The notes under the pieces: generated by a model
What the model saw: only the letters and a program-made list of their open reading frames with translations
Databases searched by the model: none
Told to the model about the DNA's origin: nothing
Shown: positions 9,367 to 19,165 of the stretch, in pieces
Layout of the letters: every line of letters starts with the position of its first letter
Numbering within the stretch: the stretch's first letter is position 1
Made by a program: the position numbers and the translations under genes
NCBI RefSeq assembly: GCF_009765705.1
Contig: NZ_LMUX01000008.1
Location: 318,260 to 382,259 of the forward strand
DNA: 64,000 bases
Direction of reading: 5' to 3'
Source of the DNA: Burkholderia sp. L27(2015)
GTDB lineage: Bacteria; Pseudomonadota; Gammaproteobacteria; Burkholderiales; Burkholderiaceae

Positions 9367-10398
9367 TCAGGCCGTGGCCTGCTCGGCGCCGACCGCAACG
9401 TGCGGCAAGGGCTTCAAATGAGATGCGAATTGCTCCGATGCGGCGCGCCACGAAAACCGTTCGGCCCAGGCTCGTGCATGACCGCGGTCGATTTTCAGCG
9501 CGTCCAGGCAGGCTTCGCGCAGATCCTCGTTCATCGCACCGGCACCGCCGTCGGCCAGCACGTCGACTGGACCCGTCACCGGGTAGGCGGCCACCGGCAA
9601 CCCGCATGCCAACGCTTCCAGCAGCACCAAGCCGAAGGTGTCGGTGCGGCTCGGGAATACGAACACATCCGCCGCCGCGTAGACCTTGGCGAGTTCCGCC
9701 TGCGTCAGCACGCCCAGGTAGTTGACTTCCGGATAGCGCGATTTAAGCTCGGCCAACTGCGGGCCTTCGCCGGCCACCCATTTCGAGCCTGGCAGGTCGA
9801 GCTTCAGGAATGCTTCGACGTTCTTCTCGATGGCGACCCGGCCGACGTACAAAAAGATCGGGCGCGCGGTGTTGAGTACTTTCGATTCTTGCGGCTGGAA
9901 AATTTCCAGATCGACACCGCGGGTCCATAGCACCACATTGGTAAAGCCGAATTTTTCGAGATCCTGCTTGACCACGGGCGTGGGCGCCATGACGGCGCGC
10001 GACGGACCGTGGAACCAGTGCAGGAATTTGTAGGTGAGTGCGAGCGGGATGCCGAAGCGAGCCTGCACGTATTCCGGAAAACGGGTGTGATAGGCCGACG
10101 TATGCGGCAGTTTGTGGCGTCGTGCATAGGCGCGAGCAGCCATGCCCAGTGGGCCTTCGGTTGCGATATGCAGCGCGTCCGGCGCGAATTCGGCGATGCG
10201 CCTGCGCACCTGTTGCCCGGGCATCAGGGACAGGCGGATTTCCGGGTAAGTCGGACAGGGGATGGTGCGAAACTCCAGCGGCGTGAGCAACTCGACGCGA
10301 TGGCCGAGCTCGATCAACTCGCGCGTGGTGTTCTTCAAGGTCCGAACCACCCCGTTGACTTGAGGTTCCCACGCATCGGTAACGATCATGATTTTCAT
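9367..10398 (-). CDS. GT4-type glycosyltransferase (alpha-mannosyltransferase-like)
   Basis: 343-residue glycosyltransferase of family 4 (GT-B fold). The N-terminal acceptor domain begins MKIMIVTDAWEPQVNGVVRT, typical of GDP-mannose-dependent alpha-mannosyltransferases and of SQD2-like enzymes; the C-terminal donor domain has the YVGRVAIEKNVEAFL strand and the E-x7-E region TDTFGLVLLEALACGLPVAA. It lies 75 bases after an LpxH-like phosphoesterase gene on the same strand, a pairing often seen in proteobacteria and suggesting a role in lipid or glycolipid modification at the inner membrane. The exact sugar donor and acceptor are not determined by the sequence. Confidence 0.85.
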   Translation of the reverse strand: MKIMIVTDAWEPQVNGVVRTLKNTTRELIELGHRVELLTPLEFRTIPCPTYPEIRLSLMPGQQVRRRIAEFAPDALHIATEGPLGMAARAYARRHKLPHTSAYHTRFPEYVQARFGIPLALTYKFLHWFHGPSRAVMAPTPVVKQDLEKFGFTNVVLWTRGVDLEIFQPQESKVLNTARPIFLYVGRVAIEKNVEAFLKLDLPGSKWVAGEGPQLAELKSRYPEVNYLGVLTQAELAKVYAAADVFVFPSRTDTFGLVLLEALACGLPVAAYPVTGPVDVLADGGAGAMNEDLREACLDALKIDRGHARAWAERFSWRAASEQFASHLKPLPHVAVGAEQATA

Positions 10399-10473
10399 AA
10401 GATTTCAGCCATCGCGCAGTGGCGCAGTGCGGGGTGTAGGGGAGGTTGGATAGGTTATGGGGGGACGCCCGAT

Positions 10474-11430
10474 TCAAGCGATTTCCCGGGCCTTGCTACG
10501 AACCTGCACTTTGGACGACGACCCGGACGACGATTCGGGCGGCGACTGCATGACGGTCCAGTAGACGATCTTGAGTTCGCCCTCGGTGGTTTCGACCAAG
10601 GCCGACAGGCTTTCTACCCAGTCGCCGTCATTGCAATAGAGCACGCCGTCGATGTCGCGGACTTCGGCTTTATGAATGTGGCCGCAAACCACGCCATCGC
10701 AGCCGCGGCGCAGCGCCTCATCGGTCATGACGCGCTCGAACTGGGAGATGAAATTGACGGCGTTCTTGACCTGGTGTTTCAGGTATTGCGACAGCGACCA
10801 GTACTGGAACCCAAAGCGAATCCGGATCCGGTTGAACCAGCGATTGAGCACGAGGATCAGCGAATACAAGGAGTCGCCCACGTAGGCGAGCCACTTTGCA
10901 TGTTGGATCACACCGTCGAACAAATCGCCATGTACGACCCACAAGCGCTTGCCGGCCAGCGTGGTGTGGAAGGCTTCCTCGCGGATGTGAATATCGCCGA
11001 ACGCGTGATCGCAGAACTGGCGGGCCGACTCGTCGTGGTTACCGGGGATATAGATGACCTGGACGCCTTTGCGCGCCTTGCGCAACACTTTCTGCACCAC
11101 GTCGTTGTGAGCCTGCGGCCAAAACCAGCCTTTTTTCAGTTGCCAGCCGTCGATGATGTCGCCCACGAGGTACAGATATTCTGAGTCGTTGTGACGCAGA
11201 AAATCGAGCAGGTAATCAGCCTGGCAACCGCTGGTGCCGAGGTGGATATCGGAAATCCAGATGGTCCGGTAGCGATGAGTCGCACTCTCGTCGTCGAGAA
11301 TCGGACCACTGTTGTTGATCTGGGGAGGGATAAATGAGGGGGGTAAGGCAGCGGTGCGCGCACCGGGCAGCTCGGAACCGAGTCCTGCCTGTCGGAACAG
11401 GGGCGGCACAGATATCGACTTGGACTCCAT
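10474..11430 (-). CDS. LpxH-like metallophosphoesterase (UDP-2,3-diacylglucosamine diphosphatase family)
   Basis: Calcineurin-like phosphoesterase with all metal-binding motifs in order: DIHLG, GDIIDGW, PGNHD, VVHGDLFD and VCGHIHKA. Length is about 318 residues, longer than LpxH (about 240), with an N-terminal extension of roughly 60 residues rich in Pro, Ala and Ser. This suits the LpxH-like group (sometimes called LpxH2) rather than the essential lipid A enzyme. ATG at 11430 was chosen because AAGGGA precedes it; an in-frame ATG exists at 11460. Neighbouring glycosyltransferase suggests a joint function in glycolipid metabolism. Confidence 0.8.
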   Translation of the reverse strand: MESKSISVPPLFRQAGLGSELPGARTAALPPSFIPPQINNSGPILDDESATHRYRTIWISDIHLGTSGCQADYLLDFLRHNDSEYLYLVGDIIDGWQLKKGWFWPQAHNDVVQKVLRKARKGVQVIYIPGNHDESARQFCDHAFGDIHIREEAFHTTLAGKRLWVVHGDLFDGVIQHAKWLAYVGDSLYSLILVLNRWFNRIRIRFGFQYWSLSQYLKHQVKNAVNFISQFERVMTDEALRRGCDGVVCGHIHKAEVRDIDGVLYCNDGDWVESLSALVETTEGELKIVYWTVMQSPPESSSGSSSKVQVRSKAREIA

Positions 11431-11522
11431 GAGATCCCTTGATAGATGCAATGCCTGCATTCAGCCATGTGTATATGACTGCCGCGTGACATTCATGGGA
11501 AGTTCTTATTACGGAGTGCTGT

Positions 11523-11622
11523 ACGTCGATGCGCCGCGGCTTGATGGGATGCGCCGCCGCCTATGAGGTGCGCCGCCGCTTAATGAGACTCCCCGCGGCC
11601 TAGCGTGACGCGCCGCGGCTTA
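11523..11622. repeat. Five imperfect 20-bp tandem repeats starting at the DUF3106 stop codon
   Basis: Read on the minus strand from the stop codon TAA (11622-11620): TAAGCCGCGGCGCGTCACGC / TAGGCCGCGGGGAGTCTCAT / TAAGCGGCGGCGCACCTCAT / AGGCGGCGGCGCATCCCATC / AAGCCGCGGCGCATCGACGT. The period is 20 throughout and the GC-rich core (GCCGCGGCGC) is conserved in most units. The first three units carry a fresh TAA or TAG at the same place. Confidence 0.75.
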
Positions 11623-12396
11623 CTGTTCGACGTGCTCGCCCCACAAGGGGCTGGCCGAGGGCATGGGATGCGGGACGGGCGGTGCCACATGCGGATCGAC
11701 CGCCGCCGGTACCGAAACGGGGGCCGCTGTGGTCGCCACCGGCTTGGCCCCCGGAGACGTGCCGCCGAGCGGAGCCGTCGGCGCCTTGGAGGGCTCGGGC
11801 GGTCGATGCGGCGGCGTAATGTCCTTGATTTCTTTTTTGCCGGTCAGTGGCGTGCTGACAACAGTTTGGCGGTGGCTCTTGCGCTCAGTGGCCGCCAGTT
11901 TCTTTTTTTGATCTTCCGGTAACCGTTGGTAATCTGCCCACGCTTTTTCTCGCTGCTGCACAGGCACCGCTTTCGAAAGCTGAAAATTCTCGCGCGCGGT
12001 GCGGCGCTGGTCGGCCGTCATGCTGACCCATTCCGCCATGCGTTCATGCAGTCGCGCTTGTTCGTCCAGCGACAATTTCGGATATTGCACGGCGATTTTG
12101 AGCCACTTGCGCTTGCGTACGTCGCTGAACTGATCCCATTCGCGGGCAAAAGGCGCTAACGCGGTGCGTTGGTTCACCGAAAGCTTGGCCCAGGCGAGCG
12201 GGGCGGGTGTCGCTGTGAGCGAGGGCAATACGCCTGCTGTATCCGGGGCGAGCGCCGCGGGCACGGTTTCAGCGGAATTGTTGGCGGTATTGGTCGAACT
12301 GCGCGCCGGGTGCCAGCGCGGATAGGTCGCGACGAACGAGACGGCAGCCGCGATCACGCTGATAAAAACGATGGCGAGACCACGCCTGCTGGACAC
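11620..12396 (-). CDS. DUF3106 domain protein
   Basis: 258-residue protein with one N-terminal membrane anchor (LAIVFISVIAAAVSFVATY) and an exported alpha-helical DUF3106 region containing the repeated motif W..Fs..rkrkWl-type (LAPFAREWDQFSDVRKRKWL, then WVSMTADQRRTARENFQLSK and WADYQRLPEDQKKKLAA). The C-terminal 80 residues are Pro/Ala-rich and probably disordered. It is the last gene of a sigma factor-DUF3619-DUF3106 operon. The gene order is conserved in Burkholderiales; function unknown, with an envelope-stress role a reasonable guess from the sigma factor context. Its stop codon is the first base triplet of a 20-bp tandem repeat. Confidence 0.82.
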   Translation of the reverse strand: MSSRRGLAIVFISVIAAAVSFVATYPRWHPARSSTNTANNSAETVPAALAPDTAGVLPSLTATPAPLAWAKLSVNQRTALAPFAREWDQFSDVRKRKWLKIAVQYPKLSLDEQARLHERMAEWVSMTADQRRTARENFQLSKAVPVQQREKAWADYQRLPEDQKKKLAATERKSHRQTVVSTPLTGKKEIKDITPPHRPPEPSKAPTAPLGGTSPGAKPVATTAAPVSVPAAVDPHVAPPVPHPMPSASPLWGEHVEQ

Positions 12397-12410
12397 CGGC
12401 GGCTCCCGGT

Positions 12411-12827
12411 CTATCGCGTGCGCGACAAGTAGGCGTTGAAACCGTGATCCAGATAAGCGTTAAGGGGCAGCTCGTCGGACAACATGGCAGCATCGATGTC
12501 GGCGGTATCCGCGATGCGCTGCTGGTCTTCCCAGTACGCGACGCCGATCAATGCCGCCACCAGCGCGAACATTGGCCACATCAGGACAAAGCGCGGCGCA
12601 CGCACGACCGGCGGGCGTGCACCCATTGCGCCGGCGAACGCCGGCGCCATCGCAGATACCGGCGCGGTTTGCGGGGCCACTTCCGGTTTCTTGCGCTGCA
12701 GTGCCGCCCGGCGCGCCAATGCCAGCCGGGCCAGCGTTGGCTGCGGCAGGCCTTCGGCGCTCTCGTCCAGCGCGCGACGCACCGCTAACGCGAATTCACG
12801 TTCCTTGGTATCGACAGTGGAGTTCAT
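12411..12827 (-). CDS. DUF3619 family protein (possible anti-sigma partner)
   Basis: 138 residues, DUF3619 family. A soluble N-terminal half (EREFALAVRRALDESAEGLPQPTLARLALARRAAL) is followed by one membrane helix (FVLMWPMFALVAALIGVAYW) and a short tail. The first codon overlaps the stop of the sigma factor gene by four bases. Size, topology and coupling to an ECF-type sigma factor resemble an anti-sigma factor, but no established anti-sigma motif is visible, so that role is inference. Confidence 0.82.
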   Translation of the reverse strand: MNSTVDTKEREFALAVRRALDESAEGLPQPTLARLALARRAALQRKKPEVAPQTAPVSAMAPAFAGAMGARPPVVRAPRFVLMWPMFALVAALIGVAYWEDQQRIADTADIDAAMLSDELPLNAYLDHGFNAYLSRTR

Positions 12828-13390
12828 AATGTAATTCCCTTCGCCTTAAGCGCCAAGGCCAGGGCGTGTGTAGCTCGTGAGCAGTGCGTTTTCACGCTAC
12901 CTTCGGAGCAACCCATCGCGGCGGCAGTTTCAGCGACATCCATGTCTTCCCAATAACGCATGAGGAAGGCCTCTCGTTGACGCGTTGGCAGCTTTTGAAT
13001 CTCTTCGTCGATCAAATTCAGGATTTGGGCTCGTTCGAGCTGATCTTGACCGCTGTCCGATCCTATAGACCGCGCTTCGGCATCAAAATTCTCAAGCAAA
13101 TCGAAATCGTCGTCTTCGTTGCTGGGCGTGAGCGAGGAAAAAAGGCTAACCCAGGTATTACGGACTTTTTGGCGGCGGAAATAATCGAGGATGACGTTTT
13201 GTAGAATACGCTGAAACAGCATAGGAAGTTCGGCAGCGGGTTTGTCGCCATATTTTTCGGCGAGCCGAATCATGGCGTCCTGGACGCAATCCAGGGACGC
13301 CTCGTGATCGCGCACCGCGTAAATGGTCTGCTTGAACGCACGCCGTTCGACGCTCGCCAGAAAATCGGCCAGTTCCTTGTCTGATGCCAT
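12824..13390 (-). CDS. ECF-type RNA polymerase sigma factor
   Basis: 188-residue sigma-70-family factor. Region 2 is seen in ASLDCVQDAMIRLAEKYGDKP with LFQRILQNVILDYFRRQKVRNTW (regions 2.2-2.4), then an acidic linker (SNEDDDFDLLENFDAE) and region 4 with LPTRQREAFLMRYWEDMDVAETAAAMGCSEGSVKTH. First gene of the operon with DUF3619 and DUF3106, overlapping the former by four bases. The organisation suggests a membrane-tethered regulator, but its signal and promoters are unknown. Divergent from ilvB. Confidence 0.9.
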   Translation of the reverse strand: MASDKELADFLASVERRAFKQTIYAVRDHEASLDCVQDAMIRLAEKYGDKPAAELPMLFQRILQNVILDYFRRQKVRNTWVSLFSSLTPSNEDDDFDLLENFDAEARSIGSDSGQDQLERAQILNLIDEEIQKLPTRQREAFLMRYWEDMDVAETAAAMGCSEGSVKTHCSRATHALALALKAKGITL

Positions 13391-13614
13391 CCGTTGTATT
13401 TTGACGCGAGTGGCTGCGCGCGTTATCCGTCTATAAAAATGTCGTAAAGCCCGCGGATGCTAGCAAAAAAATCCGCGCAAAGGGTGGTTTTAGCCTCGAA
13501 TCCCAAACGACGCGTTGGCCCGATTTCGAGGCTTATGCACTGTTTTATTGGCCAAGCGGCCGATTACCGCAAGCAGCATAACCGACTCCGTTTGCTGCTT
13601 GGAACAAATAATTG

Positions 13615-13643
13615 TTGACCCTGCCGCCCTAGGTGGGTATTGT
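13615..13643 (+). promoter_or_regulatory. Sigma-70 promoter upstream of ilvB
   Basis: TTGACC (13615-13620), exactly 17 bases, then TATTGT (13638-13643). This predicts transcription starting near 13650 and a leader of about 140 bases in front of ilvB. Confidence 0.6.
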
Positions 13644-13692
13644 CGAAGGTTCGCAACAAGCTGCAATAAGTTCCATTGAGGCGCAGCTTACA

Positions 13693-13768
13693 AGGCTCGC
13701 CTGTCTTTTGGACGCGCCGCTTGAACCCGGGTCACGAGCCTGAGGGGAGAGCTCCCGATCAATTTTTT
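13693..13768 (+). promoter_or_regulatory. Structured ilvB leader, possible attenuator
   Basis: AGGCTCG (13693-13699) pairs with CGAGCCT (13735-13741). Immediately after comes GGGAGAGCTCCC (13745-13756), which can form a short hairpin, followed six bases later by TTTTTT (13763-13768). The order stem, GC-rich hairpin, U-tract resembles an attenuator. No leader peptide with a run of Ile/Val/Leu codons was found, so the mechanism is open. Confidence 0.35.
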
Positions 13769-13791
13769 GCCGAAAATTCGAAAGGTGAACG

Positions 13792-15594
13792 ATGAATACG
13801 CACAGCGCGGAATTCTCTACGTCGGAATTGAACGATCCCGACCCACAATCTGATACACCCACCAGTCCGTCCTCCCCATCTGCTGATATTTCGATCGGTG
13901 CAACCGTATTAATGCGGGCTTTGCAAGACGAAAAAGTCGACTACATCTGGGGCTATCCCGGCGGCTCGGTTCTCTACATCTACGACGAGCTTTACAAGCA
14001 AGACAAGATCAAGCATGTGCTGGTGCGCCATGAACAGGCCGCTGTCCATGCTGCCGACGCTTATGCGCGCTCCACAGGCAATGTCGGCGTCTGCCTTGTC
14101 ACCTCCGGGCCTGGCGTGACCAATGCCGTTACCGGCATCGCTACGGCGTACATGGATTCGATTCCGCTGGTGATCATCAGCGGCCAGGTGCCCACAGCGG
14201 CAATCGGCCAGGATGCGTTCCAGGAGTGCGACACGGTGGGCATCACGCGTCCCTGCGTCAAACACAACTTCCTGGTCAAGGATGTGCGCGAACTGGCGGT
14301 CACGATACGCAAGGCGTTTTTCATTGCCAGTACCGGTCGCCCGGGCCCTGTGCTGATCGATATTCCCAAGGACGTTTCAAAGACGCCCTGCGAATATGAA
14401 CAGGTCAAGTCGATCTCGTTGCGCTCGTATAACCCCGTGGTCAAAGGCCACTCAGGGCAGATTCGCAAAGCGGTCGCAATGTTGTTGTCGGCCAAGCGCC
14501 CATATATCTATACCGGCGGCGGCATCATCCTCGCCAATGCGGCGCGTGAGCTGAACCAGTTTGTCGACCTGCTGGGCTACCCCGTCACCAATACGCTGAT
14601 GGGCCTGGGCGGGTATCGCGCGAGCGATTCCAAGTTCCTTGGCATGCTGGGCATGCATGGCACGTACGAAGCCAACATGGCGATGCAGAATTGCGATGTG
14701 CTGATCGCGATCGGCGCGCGCTTCGACGATCGCGTGATCGGCAACCCCGAGCATTTTGCTTCGGTGCCACGCAAGATTATCCATATCGATATTGACCCCT
14801 CGTCCATTTCCAAGCGCGTCAAGGTGGACATCCCCATCGTCGGCGACGTCAAGGAAGTGCTCAAGGAGCTGATCGAGCAGTTGCAGACCGCTGCGCCCGG
14901 ACCGGACGCGCAGGCGTTGTCGGACTGGTGGGCGCAGATCGAAAAGTGGCGCAGCATCGACTGTCTGAAGTTCGATCGTGAAAGCGAAATCATCAAGCCG
15001 CAATATGTGGTGGAAAAGCTTTACGAGCTGACTCACGGCGATGCGTATGTCTGTTCGGATGTGGGCCAACATCAGATGTGGGCCGCGCAGTACTACCGCT
15101 TTGACAAGCCGCGCCGCTGGATCAATTCAGGTGGGTTGGGCACCATGGGTTTTGGCCTGCCTGCTGCGATGGGCGTCAAGATGGCGCATCCCGATGACGA
15201 AGTGGTGTGCGTCACCGGCGAAGGGTCGATCCAGATGTGCATACAGGAGCTTTCCACCTGCCTGCAGTACCGCACGCCGATCAAGATCGTTTCGTTGAAT
15301 AACCGTTATCTAGGCATGGTGCGTCAGTGGCAGCAGATCGAATATAAGGAGCGTTATTCGAGCTCCTATATGGATGCGTTGCCCGATTTCGTGAAGCTGG
15401 CCGAAGCCTACGGGCACGTCGGCATGCGGATCGAAAAGACCTCGGAGGTCGAGCCCGCGCTGCGTGAAGCGTTGCGATTGAAGGATCGCACGGTATTCAT
15501 GGACTTTCAGACCGATCCGTCCGAGAACGTCTGGCCGATGGTGCAGTCAGGCAAAGGCATCAGCGAGATGCTGCTCGGCTCGGAAGATCTATAA
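13792..15594 (+). CDS. ilvB: Acetolactate synthase, large (catalytic) subunit
   Basis: Thiamine-diphosphate enzyme of valine, leucine and isoleucine synthesis, joining two pyruvates to 2-acetolactate (or pyruvate plus 2-oxobutyrate). 600 residues. An N-terminal polar extension of about 35 residues precedes the TPP-binding domain with GYPGGSVLYIYDEL and the catalytic Glu in VRHEQAAVHAADAYAR; a central FAD/Rossmann domain and the C-terminal TPP domain with GDVGQHQMWAAQ and VTGEGSIQMCIQEL...LNNRYLGMVRQWQ follow. Ser in GEGS replaces nothing essential; the GD of the usual GDG motif reads GEG here, as is common in this lineage to my knowledge. First gene of ilvB-ilvH-ilvC; AAAGGTGAAC forms the ribosome site. 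Confidence 0.95.
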   Translation: MNTHSAEFSTSELNDPDPQSDTPTSPSSPSADISIGATVLMRALQDEKVDYIWGYPGGSVLYIYDELYKQDKIKHVLVRHEQAAVHAADAYARSTGNVGVCLVTSGPGVTNAVTGIATAYMDSIPLVIISGQVPTAAIGQDAFQECDTVGITRPCVKHNFLVKDVRELAVTIRKAFFIASTGRPGPVLIDIPKDVSKTPCEYEQVKSISLRSYNPVVKGHSGQIRKAVAMLLSAKRPYIYTGGGIILANAARELNQFVDLLGYPVTNTLMGLGGYRASDSKFLGMLGMHGTYEANMAMQNCDVLIAIGARFDDRVIGNPEHFASVPRKIIHIDIDPSSISKRVKVDIPIVGDVKEVLKELIEQLQTAAPGPDAQALSDWWAQIEKWRSIDCLKFDRESEIIKPQYVVEKLYELTHGDAYVCSDVGQHQMWAAQYYRFDKPRRWINSGGLGTMGFGLPAAMGVKMAHPDDEVVCVTGEGSIQMCIQELSTCLQYRTPIKIVSLNNRYLGMVRQWQQIEYKERYSSSYMDALPDFVKLAEAYGHVGMRIEKTSEVEPALREALRLKDRTVFMDFQTDPSENVWPMVQSGKGISEMLLGSEDL

Positions 15595-15741
15595 GGTGGC
15601 AAACACGCGGCCGGCGGCGCCCTCGTGGCGTCGACGACTGCGGACATGCCGACATGAACCGCCGGCGGTGCGTCTTGCTGCATAGCAAACCGCGCGCGCC
15701 TCGCGATCGCACTGCGATTTGTACCGATAACTACGCACATC

Positions 15742-16233
15742 ATGAAACATATCATTTCGGTTTTACTGGAAAACGAGCCCGGCGCCTTATCGCGCGTGGT
15801 CGGCCTGTTTTCCGCACGCGGTTATAACATTGAAACTCTGACAGTGGCGCCTACAGAAGACCGCTCACTGTCGCGTATGACGATTGTCTCCATTGGCTCC
15901 GACGACGTGATCGAACAAATCACGAAGCATCTGAACCGCCTGATTGAGGTGGTAAAAGTGGTAGACCTGACCGAGGGCGCCCACATAGAACGCGAGCTGA
16001 TGTTGATGAAAGTAAGGGCAGTAGGCAAGGAACGCGAAGAAATGAAGCGGATGGCGGATATTTTCCGTGGCCGCATTATCGACGTCACGGAAAAGACCTA
16101 CACCATCGAGCTGACTGGCGACAGCAGCAAACTCGATGCTTTTATCGAAGGCCTCGATGCCGCAGCCATTCTGGAAACCGTGCGTACCGGCGGTTCGGGA
16201 ATCGGCCGGGGCGAGCGGATCCTGAAAGTTTGA
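15742..16233 (+). CDS. ilvH: Acetolactate synthase, small regulatory subunit
   Basis: 163 residues, the usual length. The N-terminal ACT domain (MKHIISVLLENEPGALSRVVGLFSARGYNIETL) binds valine and confers feedback inhibition on the catalytic subunit; the C-terminal domain (REEMKRMADIFRGRIIDVTEKTYTIELTG) makes the contact that stimulates catalysis. It lies 147 bases after ilvB, a gap with no gene but GC-rich potential secondary structure, and 101 bases before ilvC. Confidence 0.95.
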   Translation: MKHIISVLLENEPGALSRVVGLFSARGYNIETLTVAPTEDRSLSRMTIVSIGSDDVIEQITKHLNRLIEVVKVVDLTEGAHIERELMLMKVRAVGKEREEMKRMADIFRGRIIDVTEKTYTIELTGDSSKLDAFIEGLDAAAILETVRTGGSGIGRGERILKV

Positions 16234-16313
16234 GATCCCGGGTTTTCGTTTCACACTTGATCCGGGTTATTGGCCGCGCTACGTCAGACGACAGCCGACC
16301 GACCCATTAATGA

Positions 16314-17351
<1,038 letters not shown>

Positions 17352-17458
17352 GCCGTCGAAGCGTAGTCTATCGATGCGTCGGCGCCGGTTGCAACAGTTC
17401 GCGGCAGGTTCGCCGCAACAGTTTGCGGCGCAGCGCTGACAAGTTCGGTATCATGCAG

Positions 17459-17493
17459 GCCGTCCAGGGTTGTGAAACCCGGGACGGCTTTTT
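17459..17493 (+). terminator. Intrinsic terminator after ilvC
   Basis: Left arm GCCGTCCAGGGTT and right arm AACCCGGGACGGC pair except for one A/G mismatch around a GTGA loop, followed by TTTTT. A clear stop for the ilvBHC unit before psd. Confidence 0.85.
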
Positions 17494-17579
17494 GTTATCC
17501 TAGCTGACTGCCTGCTTGCTGCCGGCGCTGATTTGGCGCTGCCGATCCAGTCCGACTCTTCCCCAACATTGCCAAACTC

Positions 17580-18224
17580 ATGAACTATCCACATCCGATT
17601 ATCGCCCGCGAAGGTTGGCCCTTCATCGCAATCGTCGCCGTGCTCGCCGTGCTGGTCCAATCGGGACTGGGGTTTGGCTGGGCGTTGCCGGTCTGGGTCG
17701 TCCTCGCGTTCGTGGTACAGTTTTTCCGTGATCCGCCGCGGCCGATTCCGGCCCAGGCCAATGCCGTGTTATGTCCGGCCGATGGCCGTGTGGTGGCGGT
17801 CGAAACGACGTTCGATCCGTATGCCGGTCGCGACGCGCTGAAGATCAGCGTCTTCATGAACGTATTCAACGTACACTCGCAGCGTTCGCCAGTTGACGGC
17901 ACGGTCAGCAAGGTCGAATATTTTCCAGGAGCGTTCCTGAATGCGGCGCTCGATAAAGCGTCGCTCGAAAACGAGCGCAACGCGATTGTCCTGACCACTG
18001 CGAGCGGTCAGATTGTCACCTCGGTACAGGTAGCGGGCCTGATTGCGCGTCGGGTGCTCTGTTACACGAAGCTCGGCGCGGTGCTTAGCCGCGGCGAGCG
18101 TTATGGCTTTATCCGCTTCGGTTCTCGAGTTGACGTGTATTTGCCGATCGGCAGCCGGGCGCGCGTAGCGATCGGCGAAAAAGTCTCGGCTTCGGCCACC
18201 GTGCTGGCCGAGCTCGAGCTGTAA
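17580..18224 (+). CDS. psd: Phosphatidylserine decarboxylase proenzyme (short type)
   Basis: Makes phosphatidylethanolamine from phosphatidylserine. 214 residues, typical of the short, archaeal-like class. Two N-terminal membrane helices ([25 protein letters not shown]) precede the catalytic part with [26 protein letters not shown], and the self-cleavage site [12 protein letters not shown], in which the Ser at about residue 182 becomes the pyruvoyl group. It lies 21 bases before pssA, which makes its substrate, so the pair forms one lipid operon embedded between ilvC and leuA, as in other Burkholderiales. Confidence 0.93.
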   Translation: MNYPHPIIAREGWPFIAIVAVLAVLVQSGLGFGWALPVWVVLAFVVQFFRDPPRPIPAQANAVLCPADGRVVAVETTFDPYAGRDALKISVFMNVFNVHSQRSPVDGTVSKVEYFPGAFLNAALDKASLENERNAIVLTTASGQIVTSVQVAGLIARRVLCYTKLGAVLSRGERYGFIRFGSRVDVYLPIGSRARVAIGEKVSASATVLAELEL

Positions 18225-18245
18225 AACTGGCAACAGGGAGTTGGC

Positions 18246-19112
18246 ATGGCTGCTTTTAAACCTCGTCGTCCTCGTACTAATGTGACACCGCTGCCGCGAC
18301 CGTTTCGTCGCAACCAGAGTGGCGCCGATAACGTGGGTGGCGATTTGCGCGCCGAACGGCAGCATCTGCTGAGAAAGCGCGGCATTTACCTGCTGCCCAA
18401 CGCCTTTACCACCGCGGCGCTGTTCGGCGGCTTCTTCGCGATCGTGCAGGCGATGAATTTGCGCTTCGAGGCCGCGGCGATTGCGATTTTTGCCTCGATG
18501 GTGCTGGACGGCATGGATGGGCGCGTGGCGCGCATGACGCATTCGCAGAGTGCGTTCGGCGAGCAGTACGACAGCCTGTCCGACATGGTGTCGTTCGGCG
18601 TCGCGCCGGCGCTCGTCATGTACGAATGGGTGCTCAAGGACCTGGGTCGCTGGGGCTGGCTTGCCGCCTTCGTTTACTGCGCCGGCGCGGCGCTGCGCCT
18701 GGCGCGCTTCAATACCAATATCGGTTCGGTCGACAAGCGTTTCTTCCAGGGTATGCCCAGTCCGGCCGCCGCGGCGCTGATTGCCGGTTTTGTGTGGCTG
18801 GCGATCGATAACCGAGTGCCGGTCAATCTTGTCTGGCTGCCGTGGGTGGCTTTTTTCCTGACGGTGTACGCCGGCGTGACAATGGTTTCCAATGCGCCGT
18901 TCTACAGCGGCAAAGCGCTCGATGTGCGGCATCGCGTGCCGTTTGCCGGGGTTTTGCTGGTCGTCATGGTATTCGTGCTGGTTTCGTCTGATCCGCCCGT
19001 GATGTTGTTCGGCCTGTTCGTCCTGTATGGCATGTCCGGCTATATTTTCTGGGGCTATAGCATGTTGCGCGGACGGCCCAATCCGGCACGCAGCGCAATA
19101 AGTGACGACTGA
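18246..19112 (+). CDS. pssA: CDP-diacylglycerol-serine O-phosphatidyltransferase
   Basis: Integral membrane enzyme that makes phosphatidylserine from CDP-diacylglycerol and serine. 288 residues. A basic N-terminal arm (KPRRPRTNVTPLPRPFRRNQ) is followed by the CDP-alcohol phosphotransferase motif, visible as MDGRVARMTHSQSAFGEQYD then SLSD (D-G-x2-A-R-x8-G-x3-D-x3-D), and by several hydrophobic helices to the C-terminus. It directly follows psd and precedes leuA by 53 bases. Confidence 0.93.
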   Translation: MAAFKPRRPRTNVTPLPRPFRRNQSGADNVGGDLRAERQHLLRKRGIYLLPNAFTTAALFGGFFAIVQAMNLRFEAAAIAIFASMVLDGMDGRVARMTHSQSAFGEQYDSLSDMVSFGVAPALVMYEWVLKDLGRWGWLAAFVYCAGAALRLARFNTNIGSVDKRFFQGMPSPAAAALIAGFVWLAIDNRVPVNLVWLPWVAFFLTVYAGVTMVSNAPFYSGKALDVRHRVPFAGVLLVVMVFVLVSSDPPVMLFGLFVLYGMSGYIFWGYSMLRGRPNPARSAISDD

Positions 19113-19165
19113 CTCGGTGACGATCAACCCGCTACGACCGATACCACCCTCTCCAGGAGAGCAAC

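Larger units (their letters stand above)
13391..13791. other. Divergent intergenic region between sigma factor gene and ilvB
   Basis: About 400 bases with no gene. The left half has no recognisable element beyond AT-rich patches that may hold the sigma operon promoter. The right half holds a strong promoter (13615-13643) and a structured leader (13693-13768) for ilvB. Confidence 0.55.

Noticed and set aside
11523-11622. CRISPR array as explanation of the 20-bp repeats
   Set aside because: There are no spacers; units are directly adjacent and degenerate, and no cas gene is nearby.
13792-15594. GEG in place of GDG in the acetolactate synthase TPP motif as a defect
   Set aside because: All flanking motif residues are intact, and to my knowledge beta-proteobacterial enzymes commonly have this variant.
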